A stretch of 22,546 bases of DNA from JBFFXF01 sp041569895 (lineage in GTDB: Bacteria > Planctomycetota > UBA8108 > JACQVS01). The position numbers and the translations under genes are program-made. This document shows positions 22,054-22,546 of the stretch, in pieces; within the stretch, counting starts at the first letter, position 1, and each line of letters starts with the position of its first letter. The DNA is taken from assembly GCA_041569895.1 (NCBI GenBank), contig JBFFXF010000104.1:1-22546 (forward strand), in the 5' to 3' direction. The notes beneath the pieces are model-generated. The model saw nothing but the letters and a program-made list of their open reading frames with translations, had not been told where the DNA came from and made no database searches.

Positions 22054-22546
22054 ATGGACGGCGACCGTCGCGAGCCCACCACCAAGCCGATTCCGCCCGG
22101 CGGACGTCCGCCGCTGCTCGTTCTCGACGTGCCCCCGCCCCCCTTTCCGGAGATCGAGTTCGCCAACCGCGAGTGGTTCGCGAAGAGGATCGACGGGGCG
22201 CGCGGCGTGCCGTGGGTGCGCGGTGAGCCGGGAAGCGGGACGAGCACCCTCGTCGCGCGCGAGATCGAGCGGCGGGCGCGCGAGAGCCGCCTGAGCGGAG
22301 CGCTCCGCATCGCGTGCTGGCCGGGGCTCCGCATCGAGGAGGCGCTGTCGATCGCCGGCGAATTCCTCAGGCAGCTCGGCGCGCCGGAGCTCGACGAGGT
22401 CATGCGCCAGCGCGCGTCGGTCCCGAGCAAGATCCGCGTGCTGATGGAGGTCCTCGGCGCGAACGCGGTGTGGATCTGGCTCGACGACTTCGACGAGCTG
22501 CTCGCCGGCGACCCCGGCGAGACCGCCGACGGGGTCAGGCAGTTCG
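22054..22546 (+). CDS. STAND/NB-ARC-like NTPase, N-terminal part (cut by the window edge)
   Basis: 164 codons are present and the frame is open at the right edge. After a Pro-rich leader (1-30), residues about 31-150 look like the nucleotide-binding part of an NB-ARC/STAND protein: FANREWFAKRI, then a P-loop region RGEPGSGTSTLVAREI (56-71), a CWPGL segment, and a Walker B-like AVWIWLDDFDELL (138-150). The Walker A lysine is replaced by Thr63 (codon ACG; AAG would give Lys), so ATP binding may be altered. STAND proteins usually continue into sensor repeats such as TPR, WD40 or LRR and act as signal switches, some in phage defence; that part is not visible here. The ATG at 22054 has no ribosome site and the frame is open upstream, so the start is uncertain. 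Confidence 0.7.
   Translation, partial: MDGDRREPTTKPIPPGGRPPLLVLDVPPPPFPEIEFANREWFAKRIDGARGVPWVRGEPGSGTSTLVAREIERRARESRLSGALRIACWPGLRIEEALSIAGEFLRQLGAPELDEVMRQRASVPSKIRVLMEVLGANAVWIWLDDFDELLAGDPGETADGVRQF

Noticed and set aside
21792..22294. Two plus-strand frames across the terminator and into the STAND gene
   Set aside because: They translate the T-rich terminator and the 14-bp repeat, and overlap a third frame with P-loop-like and Walker B-like motifs.

Overview
The window is about 22.5 kb of very GC-rich bacterial DNA. It carries fifteen complete protein genes and one gene cut by the right edge. The best guess for the host is a planctomycete or a similar environmental, Gram-negative-type lineage. 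This is inferred from a secreted protein ending in paired dockerin-like EF-hand repeats that contain LFLG, a Tat-exported sugar-isomerase-like TIM barrel, long secreted HEAT/TPR proteins and a lipoprotein peptidase. No rRNA or tRNA gene, phage gene, transposase or CRISPR array was seen.

Layout. (1) 233-5680, minus strand: a translationally coupled operon of a secreted HEAT/TPR-like protein, a histidine kinase with a large extracytoplasmic region, and an OmpR-type response regulator. (2) 5819-9148, minus: a quaternary-amine (glycine-betaine-type) demethylation operon made of a Rieske monooxygenase, a DAO-fold flavoprotein and a short-chain dehydrogenase closely resembling animal HSDL2. Upstream on the same strand (9279-10118) is a secreted protein of unknown function. 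(3) 10197-12681, plus: an enolase-superfamily (mandelate racemase/muconate lactonizing) enzyme and a Tat-exported isomerase-like TIM barrel, probably a sugar-acid or carbohydrate pair. (4) 12985-14463, minus: a secreted protein with three PPC-like repeats and a dockerin-like tail. (5) 14634-19098, plus: a tight operon of a lipoprotein aminopeptidase, an ABC exporter permease, a membrane-anchored protein and the ABC ATPase. (6) 19519-20115, plus: Mn-type superoxide dismutase. (7) 20355-21784, plus: an ECF sigma factor and its zinc-finger transmembrane anti-sigma factor, followed by a convincing intrinsic terminator. (8) 22054 to the right edge, plus: the start of a STAND/NB-ARC-like NTPase whose Walker A lysine is replaced by threonine.

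The most unusual feature lies between the genes. Four arrays of C-rich hexamers (GTTCCC, GTCCCC, GGTCCC, GTGCCC and similar) lie 5-37 bp after four different stop codons. All read in the same orientation relative to the gene they follow, and their complementary strand is a canonical G-quadruplex motif. A second family of purine-rich AGGAAGGCAGGAA-type tracts occurs six times, five of them downstream of a stop codon in the sense orientation. At two loci a purine tract faces a matching pyrimidine tract. At 12741-12903 this gives stems of 13 bp and 14 bp that could act as a two-way terminator between convergent genes. Further tandem arrays (units of 9, 19 and 14 bp) occupy other intergenic gaps. 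Together they look like a repeated 3'-flank system, which is the best candidate here for something undescribed.
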